A DNA stretch of 64,000 nucleotides, taken from NCBI GenBank assembly GCA_019055375.1, contig JAHQIW010001372.1:186001-250000 (forward strand), written 5' to 3'. Of the stretch, positions 46,056 through 57,468 are shown piece after piece. A program made the translations under genes and the position numbers. This DNA comes from Parelaphostrongylus tenuis (taxonomy: Eukaryota > Nematoda > Chromadorea > Rhabditida > Metastrongylidae). The notes under the pieces were generated by a model that was not told where the DNA came from, ran no database searches, and was given only the letters and a program-made list of their open reading frames with translations. Position 1 is the stretch's first letter; each line of letters begins with the position of its first letter.

Positions 46056-46580
46056 AACAGCATAACACGGCCGAAAAGGAAGTAAAAACACTAAAACTTC
46101 TATTTTCTGCTTTACTTACTGAAAGTGGAACAGAGAAGACTGTTTGTTAATAAATCTGGTCACATTAAAGTAAAGAACAAAAAAGAAAATGAATTCGAGA
46201 AAATTTCTATATATTAAAACGAAGAATTTGAGATCGTTATCTGAGTAAAAATACTTACGAGTTTGAAAAATTCAAATAAAAAAACTAAACTATTCTAACC
46301 GTGATTTACCAAAACACTAGGTTTACAAAGCGCCAATAATCTTTTCGTGTTTTCGCGTAGTATTAAGAGCGCGCTCTTGGTGCAAAACAAAATTTTTTAA
46401 AAATCTCCAGCGAATTGTGAGGTTATTTTCCAAAAGAGGGCACGTAAGGCAGTAGCCAGAGGTTTGAAGTTTTTGGGAGGCTACACAAAGTTTTTGTCCA
46501 GGTTGTTTCTTCATTTGTCGACGGATAAAATACTAGAATCCGATTCCTAATAAAAGTAGAGAAGAGCAGACGATGGGCAT
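46056..46580. other. RTE 3' flank and dispersed repeat
   Basis: 46160-46330 resembles 26760-26960 in the spacer. 46390-46560 mirrors 11650-11830. No gene. Confidence 0.4.
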
Positions 46581-46582
46581 TG

Positions 46583-46645
46583 GTACTGATAAGGCTGATG
46601 AAAATACTGAAACGTACGTTTATCACTAGAAATGTCGTACCAAAC
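46583..46645 (+). ncRNA. Decayed hammerhead, family B
   Basis: CTGATAA core (G8 lost), followed by GAAAC and ACGT, then the family-B tail (ACCAAACCTCTGAAAGACTC). Mirror of 11515-11645. Confidence 0.5.
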
Positions 46646-46649
46646 CTCT

Positions 46650-47380
46650 GAAAGACTCAAAACATCCTATCAGACTACATAACAATTTTAAGCAAGGTCG
46701 GAGAAAAGTTGATTGAATTGTAATGAGATTTCTTTTGAACACCTCTTGATTACTCTACGCCTTCATCGTTTTTACACATGTCATCTGAATGGTTAAATTA
46801 GAGGCGAAAAATTACGGTTCAACAAGTAGTATACAGAAAATGCAGTAAGTATATGTGGAAGACATATATCATTTATTGATAGGGAAATTTCCCAGTCCGA
46901 CATCACTTTTCTAATGCTCTCCAACGTCGACATGACGATCATACGGATGTGGCGTAAAGAGGATGTAGAGCGATGATGCGACCGAATTCACCTTTGGCCT
47001 CCGCTCTATTTATAAAACACTTCTCGCAATGGATGTTATCAAATGCTTGAGGAAGTGTTAGTAGCAACAAGTCTTTTGACCAATACCGATAGATATACTC
47101 TTCCTTTCTCTAATTTATCTGATATGTTTTGCCGTGATCTTTTCACTCATACTCCCGGCAATCGCACTTGTGGATCATTGACTCAGGTCAGTCATCTCTG
47201 AAGATGGCGATTAATTCAGAATGTTAGGCAAATAATTGCCTTATAGCAACCGTGTCTTGGTCTACTGATCTAACAATACATTGATTATCAATGTTAAGTG
47301 GCGGTCTCTCTTGCAAAATATGAAGTGTTTCCCAAGAAGTATCCTTTTCTTTATTTAAAATTTGCACGAGGTTGATAATT
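46650..47380. other. Right-arm sequence without a recognised gene
   Basis: Mirrors about 10880-11500 (landmarks: CATCACTTTTCTAATGCTCT; GATAGATATACTCTTC). No gene. Confidence 0.4.
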
Positions 47381-47384
47381 TCTT

Positions 47385-49075
47385 ATTGTCCTCTAAACTC
47401 ATACCATACCTGACTACTCGGTTAATATTTCGCAAGTATCAAAAATCTAATAGAACAGAAATCAACAGTCTAGTCATTCTGAAAAACCCCATCTTTTTTT
47501 GTTTTCAAGACTGGTGTAGTATGAGACGACTTATAAAATAAACCACACTCGGACTAGAAGATGTATCTGAGACAAGGTGCCATATCATTTGTTATCTTTG
47601 AGCATTCCCCCTCTTATTCATTTTTGGTTGTTTGTGGTTTATCCAGTAGGTCCCAGGGGTTTTCCGCGTTGATGTTTTTGATTCTTGCCCCAGGATTTTC
47701 ACTATCGCATCAAAGTCCGTATTGCCATGTTTTAGCACTCTGTGTGCCCCTAAAAGCTTACTTGTTTTGCTGTTTTCCTTCCCATCTAACTGTTCCTTGG
47801 CGCGAATCCAAAAAGTCTTCCCGTCTCACCATTATATTCCTCACCGTATGTTGTGCACGAGATCAGGTATATTGTACCCTGATTAATACAATCTCCTTCT
47901 CTAACCATAAGGACATAGTTTACAGTTGTCAGTCTTACACAATCGGTCGTGCAAGCGGTTATGAACTAATTGCCGGGGTAAGTTAAAGGATAAAGGATAA
48001 AGCTCTCGGCGTTGATCAATCCCTGAGGGATGCGCCATGCATTCGACTTCAATTTTTAACTGCGTTTGAGGTGATTGAATGCATATCTGGCCTTTACAAT
48101 GACTCGCGGAGGCCTCCCGCTGAACCGAATCAGTGCTGCTTATCCTCCCAGACAAGTCTGAGACCAGTCTGGTACCAATTTACCAACCCCGGAGGGATGG
48201 ATAGCTTGGTGAGCCATGAGCGCGAGATCGAACCATAGACCTCGTGTGCGACGCAGGGCACCTCTAACCACTGCGCCGCATGCGCTCCATGGTAAGTTAT
48301 CAAGAGGTATTTCTATGCTTCTTAAGGAGTTTTCCAGAGCACTGTTTTCCAAAGCATTATATGCGCAGTTATAAAAAAGTACTTGAGAAACAGTGGTCTA
48401 TAAAAGTCCTTAAGAAGCATAGAAATACCTTCTGATAACTTAAGCCGCCAATTGGTTCAAAACAGCTTGTACGACCGACTGTGTAAGACTAACAACTGTA
48501 AAATATGTCCTAATTGTAGAGAAAGAGATTGTATGAGTTCGGGTACAATATACCTGATCTCGTGCACAACATGCGGTAAGGAATATATCGGTGAGACGGG
48601 AAGACTTTTGGATTTGCGTCAAATTACGGTTAGATGTAAAGGAAAACAGCAAAACAAGTAAGCCTTCAGGGGCACACAGAGTGGAAAAACATGGCAACAC
48701 GGACTTTGTGTGGTAGCGAAAATCCTGGGGCAAGTTGAGGCCTTTGGATAAACCACAAAAGACCGGAAATGAATAGGAGGGGAATACTTGAACATAACAA
48801 GTGATATGGCACCTCATCTCAAATTCATCTTCTAGTCCGAGTGTGGATTATTTCACAAGTTGTGCCATATTAGACCAGTCTCGAAAACAAAAAAAAAGAT
48901 GGGGTTTCTCAGAATGATTAGACCCTTGATTTCCGTTCTATTAGATTATTTGATACTTGCGAAATATTATCCGAGTATTGAGATAGGGGAAAAATTTATA
49001 CGTCTAAGCTCTGACGAAGGCGTAGCCGCCGAAACGTTAGCCATCAAGTTTTGAGAGAGAGAAGAAATTACCAAA
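47385..49075. mobile_element. Inverted dimer of Penelope 3' ends with nested SINE
   Basis: 47390-47980 (minus) and 48440-49075 (plus) are inverted copies of one Penelope 3' end, each with a GIY-YIG remnant (plus copy: CKICPN, TIYLISCTTCGKEYIGETGR at 48500-48605). The centre is a hairpin: TTATCAAGAGGTATTTCTATG (48300) with its complement at 48410-48440. The terminal phrase GCGTAGCCGCCGAAACG (49022) parallels the first element. It is probably a fold-back product of Penelope integration. Frames are broken. Confidence 0.75.
47986..48289 (-). mobile_element. tRNA-derived SINE (family 1) nested in the Penelope dimer
   Basis: Complete copy on the minus strand: A-box region at 48265-48280, B box complement GATCGAACC at 48226, tail of repeated TAAAGGA at 47985-48001. 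GGTAAGTTA occurs on both sides (47977-47985 and 48290-48298), a 9-bp target duplication. It post-dates the dimer. Confidence 0.8.
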
Positions 49076-49424
49076 CTCGTGCATGTTTTAAGTAAAGAAA
49101 AGAAGAGTTTGCGATGATTTTTACATTTATTCACTCATGCCGACGTTTAGAGATAGTCGGACTTTTGGGCTATGAAGTGTTTGTTAAACGGTTGTCTGAT
49201 TATGCTGCATGAATGAATAAATTCTGGTAGAATAAAATTTAGCCCGTATTTTCAGATGCGATCGATGCGCATTGCGAGACCACAATCTAGCCTATTGAAA
49301 CTTTGCATGGCAGAACCGATTAGTTATTATTTCTCAATGGTATTGTCGAAAGGATTTCCGAGGGTTAGTCTTCGAACAAACACGGCATTTACCGAGAAGA
49401 TGTTGTAAGTAGACAGACTATCAG

Positions 49425-49540
49425 AAGCGTGCGCAGCAAATAGGTTGAAGGTGCATGATAATGCACACTGATTTGGTCAGTGGTTATAACTCGCCTGGCA
49501 AGTTTGTGTAAAATCCGTACTCAAAGGTTCCGCAGTGAGA
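49425..49540 (+). mobile_element. tRNA-derived SINE-like element (family 2), diverged
   Basis: Mirror of 10510-10640; B-box-like GGTTATAACTCGCC at about 49482. Confidence 0.5.
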
Positions 49541-50739
49541 TATCATGCCAAATTATGCTGAGAAATGTAGTTATGTGGAAGAAAATTGAAAGGGATTGTT
49601 GGTAACGTTTTTCAAAAATTTCTGAGACGGCCTTTGTTCAAATTTTGTTATTCTAGTGACCAAATACCTTAGAAAGTGGACGATCACTCCTTCGAGGTAT
49701 TGAGTCGTTATTTTCCCACTGGGATTTTTCTCGCGAGTTTCGCCATGTTTTTTTTGTGTAAAGAGTAAGCTATTAGGACTACTAACAAACAATTAATACA
49801 TGTAGTTCGACGCATGGAAGAGTCAGTCATCAGGAAGATATATTAAAAATTGTTTCATTACGGCTCAACACATATATGCATATAGAACACGAAAAGTTTT
49901 GTTACATCAGTACAACACAAAAATTTTGTTACTGATCACGGCACTGACTAACAAGTTGTTGCGCACCCATTAGTAATGAACGTGACCTAGCAATGTAGAA
50001 AGTCACTAGTCCAATCCAGCGAAAAAATTCTGGTTGCATCTGCTAATTATGAAGTGTTATAGGACTTCGTGTAACCGAGGTACGAGATCGATCCAGCAGT
50101 CAATAAACTGCTTAGGGTAGGTTTAGGCCCATATTCATTGCTATTGCGAGAATTTTTGACACCCAATGTTTAACTTGTTAGGCTCCAACCGTGGAGCTGG
50201 GTACTCAGGAGTAGCTTGCCAGTCTTTTTCGAAGGAGCGGGAAGAGATTATTTGTAGGAGGCAACTTCTAACAGCCTTACAAGTGCATCCCACCCGGTTG
50301 ATTGCATGCTTCTGGCCGACTTGGCTCATAGAAATAGAGCTTTGTCAAAACCGCGCTGCAGAAACAAGGAGCTCATTCTCTGAATCCACCCGCGTCTCTT
50401 TGTAGCACACGGTCGCTTTTGGTTCGCGTTCATTCCCTTATCCATCCCCTGAGGGCGCGCCACTGCCATGGCGACTGACCGGGCGGGATCTCTCAAAGAG
50501 GGAGATCCGTGAATGGTAGGTCACCTCTCAAAATTTCGTAACATACGTACCTACTAATCCCATGAATAAGAGGTACTCTGGGGCGTCATACGGAATTGTT
50601 ACTCAGAGAACGTCACAATGTTAGGTCGAATATTCTACTCTTACTCTTTCATCGCTCAGCACTAAGGTTAGCGTACCAACAAGTGATTTGGTTGAATGAA
50701 AGTTATTTGATGTTGCAACACTATATTGTCTGCTTCATC
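49541..50739. other. Right-arm sequence without a recognised gene
   Basis: Mirrors 9560-10500. The segment 50390-50540 (GGCGGGATCTCTCAAAGAGG) matches 9720-9830. No gene recognised. Confidence 0.4.
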
Positions 50740-50948
50740 CGGCTCAAATTTGTTCTGGCGCAAACAGTCGCAGCCGCTGATGTGTGGTGTGGCCGGCCAC
50801 TTTGCGTTATATACGGGATTGATCATGATTTGTCCACAGCGTCACCAAAAAAGTTTAAAATAAGCGGAAATAGGGCCTCATACGCAGTCTCACTTACACT
50901 ACGCATTCATATTTTTTTACTAGTGAAAATGTGTTTCAGTGAGAGACA

Positions 50949-51586
50949 ATGATTGTCGTATGCCTTCTAGCCCTTGCTTCGACAGCAATGGCCTGCTTTT
51001 CTTGTTGCCCACCGTCACCGGTCCAGGTCGCACTTTGTGCTGCTGATTCAGGTAGAAGATTTTAAACTTTTCACAACTGTTAAGGAACGAATATAAGTTA
51101 CATGCCGATAGTTCGCTGAATGCCAGCGTACTGCTTGATGTGACTACAAGTAGACTAAATTCTCATAAAATACCATTCACATAATAAGACGAATAGTCAA
51201 ATTAGTGTCAAGCGATTTCATTATATGTCACGAAGCCTAGCCTAGTACTTGTCCGGCATGCGGTTGACTTCATAGACATAAACGTCGTAATTTCGTCATC
51301 CAGTTGCGTATTCTCTTTCCAGTATCTCATGTGAAGTTCATCTCTCGCCGTAACAAAAACGCATATTATCCGGCTCTGAGGTAATATACGGCTTTGAACA
51401 TGTTGAAGTTTATAAGGTATCGAATGATTTATGTCTTTGTCGCAATAGTCAGCATGTAGAATTGTGACCACTAAGAAATCATTAAGAAGCCTCTCAATTT
51501 CTCCACACTTCCTTCTGCCGTTTACACACCCTGGCCACGAGATTGTGGTCTTGAGATGGAAGTTGGAGAAGAGTGCCTCCTAGCAG
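50949..51586 (+). pseudogene. TIMP-like secreted protein, copy T4 (truncated)
   Basis: Exon 1 is 50949-51051: signal peptide ending TAMA, mature CFSCCPPSPVQVALCAAD, GT donor. Exon 2 is 51323-51416, 94 nt where 95 are expected; a 1-nt loss around 51360 shifts the frame and brings a TAA, after which another frame resumes (EVIYGFEHVEVYK). Exon 3 is 51487-51586 (AVYTPWPRDCGLEM, VGEECLLAG), with a GC donor in place of GT. No exon 4: the interval matching T1 exon 4 is deleted between about 51950 and 52230. TTTCAG at 50934-50939 precedes the ATG as in the other copies. Mirror partner of T1. Confidence 0.8.
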
Positions 51587-52621
51587 GCAATATTTATTTT
51601 GATCATATTGTTGAAATCCGTCTACGACTTTACAAATTGCTTTACCGTAAGCAATTTAAATAAGAAATTGTCATGGAAAAAACTTTTGGTGCAATTCGGT
51701 TAGACGGCGACAAATCCTTAAGCCGATCTCATTCGCTGGACAGGATTTTTTCATTAGAGTATTAACGGTCATTCGAAAGCCTGAGTCTCTGGCCACAACT
51801 CCATATCACGAGTTTTCTTTGATGTCCTTTCATTGCGCAGTGAAATTCAAGATAATTTTATATTTCACACTGAAACGTGCCTTTCTAACCTATCTTGCTA
51901 ATATTTCTCTGAACAAAACTCTTCACATAGTGCGCTAGTATTCATTTCATAGCGCAAGCTTCGTTGAACTCAAAAATGAGTTTGCTTTTTCGAAAAAACC
52001 CTTGTGACCTCTGATCTCATTGGGCTCTTGATTGAGCTTGAAATTGGACGGACCGAGCTCTTTCTCTAAATTCTTGGTAATAATCCAATAGCGTAACGTT
52101 CCTTGATTCTGCCGATGTGCTTGATTCCTTTAAATATGATTTGCAGGGCGAATAAGATTGAGTTTTGCATTTCTAGTAAGGTTATTCAAAGGCCATCAGG
52201 ATATGAGGAGGCGGTAGCGGGAATGAGCAGTACTATTGCAACCTGTGATCATCAAGACTTCCTCTTTCAAAAACGATTGTGTAGAGCCCACTGCCGAACG
52301 TAACGCTGTTCAATGGCCAGAAGTCAGACAACTTATTTAGATCTAAGGAAATCCGTAATCACATCTTTGCTCAACGAATCCATTTGCTCCCGCCACTCGA
52401 TCTTTTTTTTTGCACTCAACGACTCTAAAGTCTTTGAACATTTTGCATGCTATTTCAGCTGTTGTTTGAAAAGTTCATCTTCCTTATGGATCACATAAAG
52501 AAGAAATTTTCTTTTGGTCCTGAAGTTATGCACTTCAGGTGCCAGATGATTTCAAGAGAGTGCTGAGGGAGAGATAAAGCTAGCTCTTGCTACGATAACC
52601 ATAGACCACTCGGTCATCTTT
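51587..52621. other. Right-arm sequence, T4 3' flank
   Basis: 51600-51900 mirrors 8400-8670; 52240-52560 mirrors 6780-7070, with a deletion between. No further gene. Confidence 0.45.
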
Positions 52622-52680
52622 GCTCTGCCCCCCTCCCATTTGTTTTTCCCTCCCCCACCGCCCTTACACTCCTCATCCTT
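52622..52680 (-). repeat. G-rich tract on the minus strand
   Basis: C-rich mirror of 6630-6705, keeping at least four runs of three or more. Confidence 0.55.
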
Positions 52681-52984
52681 CTTTCTCGTGGCTCATTGGG
52701 TAGAAAAATTATTGTTAAGCATATACAATATAGCGAAACCGCAAATCGAAATCAATTTCGGAAGGACTCTTTATGTAAACGCGGAAAAGTGGGGCTATAA
52801 CGTGGTATGCAACAGAACGGCACACCTGTGAAGGAGATTTTGACAGAAGAATAAGCTTCCCAAAACTCCAACTATTATGTGATGTGGAAACATTGACTGT
52901 TTCTTCATCTCCCGTTTCAGTGCACATCATTCCACCAGAAATCAGATTTTCATCCAACAGGTCACCAATTAATAAAAATAAGGG

Positions 52985-53285
52985 GTAAAGGATAGAGCTC
53001 TCGGCGTTGATCAATCTCTGAGGGATACGCCATGCAATCGTCTTTAATTTTCAACCTCAGTTAAGGTGATTGAATGCATATCTGGCTTTTATAATGACTC
53101 GCGGTGGCCTCCCGCTGTACCGATTCAGTGCTACTTATCCTCATAGACAAGTATGAGACAAGTCTGATACCATTTTACCGACCTCGGAGGAATGCATGGT
53201 TTGGTGAGCCATGAGCACGAGATTGAAGTCGTGTGCGAAGCAGAGCACCTCTAGCCACCGCGCCACATGCTCTCTATTAATGATA
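52985..53285 (-). mobile_element. tRNA-derived SINE (family 1)
   Basis: Mirror of the 6038-6337 copy. Near full length with a small deletion around the B box (about 53226). Confidence 0.75.
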
Positions 53286-53529
53286 GAATAATGTAGATGA
53301 TAATGAGGCAACAATTTTTATTCTAATTCCGGTAAGAAACTATTTTTGAATCAATGCAATATCTGCTCATGCATACTGGTAAAGGTTATGATATATATGA
53401 GCAATGAAATGTTTTCTCTAGTGTGATACAAACCTTTTACTCTAGCAGCACGAACTGATGTTTCGTAGAGCCCACAAAGTATTTCCTGATAGAAGTCTCT
53501 ACTTTTTGAACAGCAAAACGATGCAAGCC

Positions 53530-53605
53530 GGTATGTGCTCCTCCTGACAATTAATGCCAGAAAGCTGCCCTCTCACGTATTAGCATCAAATGTCAAGGGA
53601 AGCAT
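53530..53605. repeat. Hairpin repeat, diverged mirror of 5652-5737
   Basis: GCTCCTCCTGACAATTAATGC and a partly complementary GCATCAAATGTCAAGGG; more diverged than the left copy. Confidence 0.5.
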
Positions 53606-54509
53606 TTAACGGCACACAACCCTAGAAGTTTGGGTTTTCGCTGCAACTTTTGTCGAATTTTGCACTCTAAGACGTAGTGAGAAAACGAGCGTTCTCTTTA
53701 CGAGCACGTTCCGATCATCTCGAAGGTGCACTATTGAGCTGAGGATTCGTTCTCATTTAAAGAGTTGATGGAAGCAAGTTTACAACAGAGTGACTTACAA
53801 CGTTGGACGACACTCGATACGTCCGAGAATGAGCTTGAATCTGATTGAAAATATTCTCAAGAGATGGTGAGGTAGCCAGAAATACATCAAGCGAAAAATG
53901 GTATACTGTTCGCAGTTGTATAGCTTGATATTCGCAACCATTACTCTTGCATTGAAAATATTCTAGAGTGGATTTCACTTTTTTCAAATTTCGTTTTTGA
54001 ATAGAGCTAAAGTCTGGAAAACGAAAGATAAAAGTCGCGATACGGCGAATTCAGAGAGAACACGCCATGCATTCGACTTTGTAGAGTATCACTAGAGGTG
54101 GTCGAATGTAATCTGCTTAAACAATGACTCGCAGTGATCTACCGATGTGTCAAGTTATACTGCTACCCTACCGGATACGTCTTTCTGTGCACATTTGTGA
54201 CCTTAGGGCGATGGAAGGTACAGTGAGCTGGGAACGTGTGATGGCACTAGAACTAATTGCTTTTTGCAGGAGTTCTCCAGCCCCTGCACCTTACGTCATT
54301 AGCAAAAGAATATACTAGTCCTTTCCATGAGTTCTGGCACTAATGCATTTGACAACAAACTTATCAACCACAAGTACTTGAAAACGAGTGTTGGTATTAA
54401 TCAACTGCGCATTTTCTTATGAACTTTTGGGAATTCAACCTGCCTGCATTTGTTTCAAAGTGGAGCTGCGTCGGGACAAATTCGCTGGCTACTGATGCAC
54501 GCATGGTGC
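53606..54509. other. Right-arm sequence without a recognised gene
   Basis: Mirrors 4800-5640. Contains a short segment (54055-54130) distantly like the SINE 3' half. Confidence 0.4.
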
Positions 54510-54690
54510 GCAGGGAAAAATGCTAGTGAAGAGGCGCGCAAGATTGATGGGATTTGAGGCGATGATAGGGTTGCAGAAAGGACAGCTGGAAAGTGGTACG
54601 CAGAGTTCAAAGCTGCAAAGGACAGTTTAGAGAATCAATCGCGCTCGAGCGCCTAATCTTGCGCTCAGCTTCATTAGCATTCTCCCCTAC
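54510..54690 (+). pseudogene. Mariner N-terminal relic, right copy
   Basis: NASEEARKIDGI, stop, GDDRVAERTAGKWYAEFKAA, DSLENQSR: the mariner DNA-binding region with one stop. Mirror of 4600-4795. Confidence 0.7.
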
Positions 54691-54699
54691 GCTTCATGT

Positions 54700-55130
54700 G
54701 CGCATGAGTGTCATGTGCAAGAGTAGCACAGATAGGAAATTTGCTACTTTCCCTTTTTTTGACCAGTTTGAGCAGCTATCAATCAGTGCTTGGCCTCACG
54801 TATCGAATTCAGACACGATATTCACTACTTTCTCTCGCTCTCTCTCTAACGGCCGGCTTGATCAACTCACAAGCAGAGTGGTTTAATATTCTCTTCTCTT
54901 GGATGTAGTATGATGTCAGCGGCTTTGTTGCTTGATATCTCTTTTTGCTCTGCAGCATAATCGTTATCCACAGTGGCGGGCGATTTCCGTTCTTCAACAA
55001 GAATTTTTCTTTTCTTTGGGAAATATTTTAAGTCCTTTGAATCAGCCAGATTAAACATGATTTTCTCTGTAACTCTGCATACTTTCTGTGCACATATAAC
55101 TTCTATGTGCAAAGGAAAATGCGAATGCTC
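54700..55130 (+). repeat. Three-copy repeat, right-arm copy
   Basis: Mirror of 4150-4580 and direct copy of 63665-64000. Confidence 0.65.
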
Positions 55131-55299
55131 AATGTTACTTCACTTTCGCTCTCATAGTGCGCATAGAAATCCTTTCTGAAACCAGCTCCAGCTTCAAATT
55201 CGCATTGAGACTTGCATTTTCGAATGAGCTCAATGTAGTCCCATAAAAGTGATCTACAGACTTCGACCGGGCAAATAAATCAAATCGAGGGCAAAAAGG

Positions 55300-55380
55300 T
55301 CGAGCAGTTGTAATGCTCGTCACAGGACCCGTGGAACTGAGTTCCACCCTCCAAAACCCTCTCTCGGTGAAAAATGACGC
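55300..55380 (+). mobile_element. tRNA-like SINE head, right copy
   Basis: Mirror of 3905-3990; A box degraded (GGTCGAGCAGTTG). Confidence 0.45.
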
Positions 55381-55541
55381 CCTATGAAAAGCTACATCAT
55401 GGCTATCCTCGAGAATGCAAAAAGACGTGATCGACCAGTATTTCAAGCATCTAAAAAGGAGACGGAAAAACGACTTGAAAGCTAGAAGAAGTACTAAGAT
55501 CCACACAATGAAAACAAACGCTCTGAAAACGGATCAAGCAT

Positions 55542-55589
55542 GTGATACTGATGAGGCTCGATATGAAAGCCGAAATGCACGTCTAACAT
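55542..55589 (+). ncRNA. Hammerhead ribozyme, family B
   Basis: Stem I GTGATA (55542-55547) with TAACAT (55584-55589), 5 of 6 pairs. Core CTGATGA (55548-55554). Stem II GGCT (55555-55558) with AGCC (55568-55571). GAAA 55572-55575. Stem III ATG/CGT with a CA loop. Cleavage triplet GTC ending at 55583. All core bases are present. The sequence outside the core is unrelated to family A. Confidence 0.8.
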
Positions 55590-55929
55590 TAGATGTTCCA
55601 TGCCAAACCTCATGAAAGACTCAAAATATGATATCACATTTATTCAATGTAATGTTTGCTTTTGAGAACAAAGCAGTTAACAGTAATCTGCGGAATTTCA
55701 ATATGCTCCATCTCTTCACTTAAGCTCACACGACAAGTACAGGCTAAAAAAGGTACACGAAGATATGGATACTCCAGTCGTGCGTTGCAATTGGTGGCCG
55801 ACTTGACAAACGGTGAATATTAATAGTAGGTTGAGGGATAAAAATCAAATTTTATGTTTGCTTCAAACAATATTGATTATTGTAACTTCATGAGATTACC
55901 TCAGAAATATTTCTGTAAGAAACCTTCCC

Positions 55930-56595
55930 GATGAGAAATAGGTTTAGCTGGTCAATAACGATCGGAGCAAACGTTGGGTTTCATAAGATCAAGCCCCATC
56001 ATTAGTTGCACGTTCAGATATCCTTGGCAAAAAGGTCGTAATCTGCCTTTGGTGGGATTTTCAAGGTGCCTTGCATATCGAACTTGTTGCGAAATATTGC
56101 GTCATTAATGTCGAACTGCACTGCGAGCACCTGGACTAAGTCTACTATGCATTGAAGGTAGAGTACCTATACTGATTCGTGGAAAGCGCACGCGGTTTCA
56201 ACGAGACAAATCCAAATCTCACCCCGCAAGGAGGCTGAGAAAAAGTTTGATGAACGGAAGGGAATTGAGGTCTTGCTGCACCCATCCTACAATCCAATTG
56301 CGACACCGTACAACTATGATCTCTTCTGCTCAATGACACATATCCTCCATGGACACCGATTCGACACAATTGCTGGAGCTGAAGAGGCATGTCAGGAGTC
56401 TTTTGATTCAAAACTCAAGAAACGATATTTCGAGCAATTCCGTAAGCTTACAAATCGTTGGCAGAAAATCATGGATAATGATGATCTTTCTTTGAATGCT
56501 CTCTTGAATCACTCTCATCCATCAAACTTTTCCTTAGTCTCTATGCGCTGTGAGGTTTGTAACTGTCATGCTGAAATGGCGTGCGCTTTCTAGGG
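55930..56595 (+). pseudogene. Mariner transposase relic, central and C-terminal
   Basis: In order: DEK-stop-V...NNDRSKRWV, DQAPSLVAR, GKKVVICLWWDFQGALHIELV (55985-56090), then after a frame change LLHPSYNPIATPYNYDLF (56275) and HGHRFDTIAGAEEACQESF, LTNRWQKIMDNDD. In the usual mariner signature the last catalytic position lies in SPDLAPSDYHLF; here it reads NPIATPYNYDLF, so the D before the proline-rich turn is lost. Confidence 0.8.
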
Positions 56596-56639
56596 CACTT
56601 TTCCTTTGAGGCATCGTAGATTTACTGGTGATCGTAGTA

Positions 56640-56870
56640 AAGTCCAACATCATGGGCGCGACCTTTCGGAACAAGTTTAATATGCAGAACACCTTCAAAA
56701 TTCTATCAAATGCAGATCACGACCTTTTGGCCAGAGGGATTTCGACGCGCAACTGTTGGTGGAGCTTGATCTTTTAAAACCCAACGGTTCCTCCGATCGA
56801 GATTGACCAGGTAGACCTACTCAACATCTGTGGAGGTTTTTTATGGAAATATTCCTGAGATATTCTCATA
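56640..56870 (-). pseudogene. Mariner transposase fragment
   Basis: Minus-strand translation VYLVNLDRRNRWVLKDQAPP, VARRNPSGQKVVICI, stops, NFEGVLHIKLVPKG: another copy of the mariner central region with stops. Confidence 0.65.
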
Positions 56871-57310
56871 TGACTGCATCAACCAATGCTGTGTCCAATA
56901 AATATAAAATTTGAATTTTTGGCGAGTGTTAAAGGATTTTTTCTCAGCCTAATATCAATTTTCATCGTCAGTAAAATCTTTCGGCCACCAGTTACAGCGC
57001 ACGATTGGAGTATCCATATCTTTGTGTGCCTGTTTTAGCCTCCACTTGTTGTGTGACCATGAGTGAAGAAGAGGTGGAGCTTGTTGATATTCCGCAGATT
57101 ACTGCTCAACTGCTTTGTTCTCAAAAGTAAAACAAGAAATTGAAACACTGCGTAAAAAAGTAGTAAAAATGCAATTTCGAGTAATAGATAATAGAATAGC
57201 TGTAAGCTCAACTGAGTTTACAAAGCGAAATCGCAAATCCGAAAAAAACCTGTTGAAGGATGGTGGCTGATAGCTAACATAGAGATGTTGAAGAATGATT
57301 GATGGTGCAA

Positions 57311-57350
57311 ACGCGTCTCTGTGGTGTAGTGGTAGAGCACTTGTCCTCGG
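57311..57350 (+). other. tRNA-like fragment
   Basis: CTGTGGTGTAGTGGTAGAGC has a consensus-like A box (57322-57332). No B box at the expected distance, so it is not a tRNA gene. Confidence 0.4.
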
Positions 57351-57422
57351 AGTACAAGAAATTGATTGGATCTGATAACATATTTTGGGCCCCTCATGAG
57401 GTCTGGTATGGAACTTCTAATG

Positions 57423-57468
57423 CTGAACGAACTTTCGGCGGTCATATTAAGCCTCATCAGCATCGCAT
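57423..57468 (-). ncRNA. Hammerhead-like motif, family B
   Basis: Minus strand: core CTGATGA (57460-57454), stem II GGC/GCC, GAAA (57436-57433), but stem III (AGT/GTT) and stem I (GCGATG against AGCATT) are weak. Probably decayed, with core bases kept. Confidence 0.6.

Larger units (their letters stand above)
28247..55830 (-). repeat. Right arm of giant inverted duplication
   Basis: Longer than the left arm by about 7.5 kb, mainly because of the Penelope composite, the RTE element and the Penelope inverted dimer. Confidence 0.85.
55640..57135. repeat. Local inverted repeat of mariner relic blocks
   Basis: 55640-56020 and 56710-57135 are inverted copies of each other and of the block at 3215-3640, around the mariner relic described next. 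Confidence 0.65.

Noticed and set aside
47561..48817. 141- and 125-codon frames antisense to the Penelope 3' ends
   Set aside because: They are reverse-strand shadows of the GIY-YIG region; they look alike only because the two halves are inverted copies.
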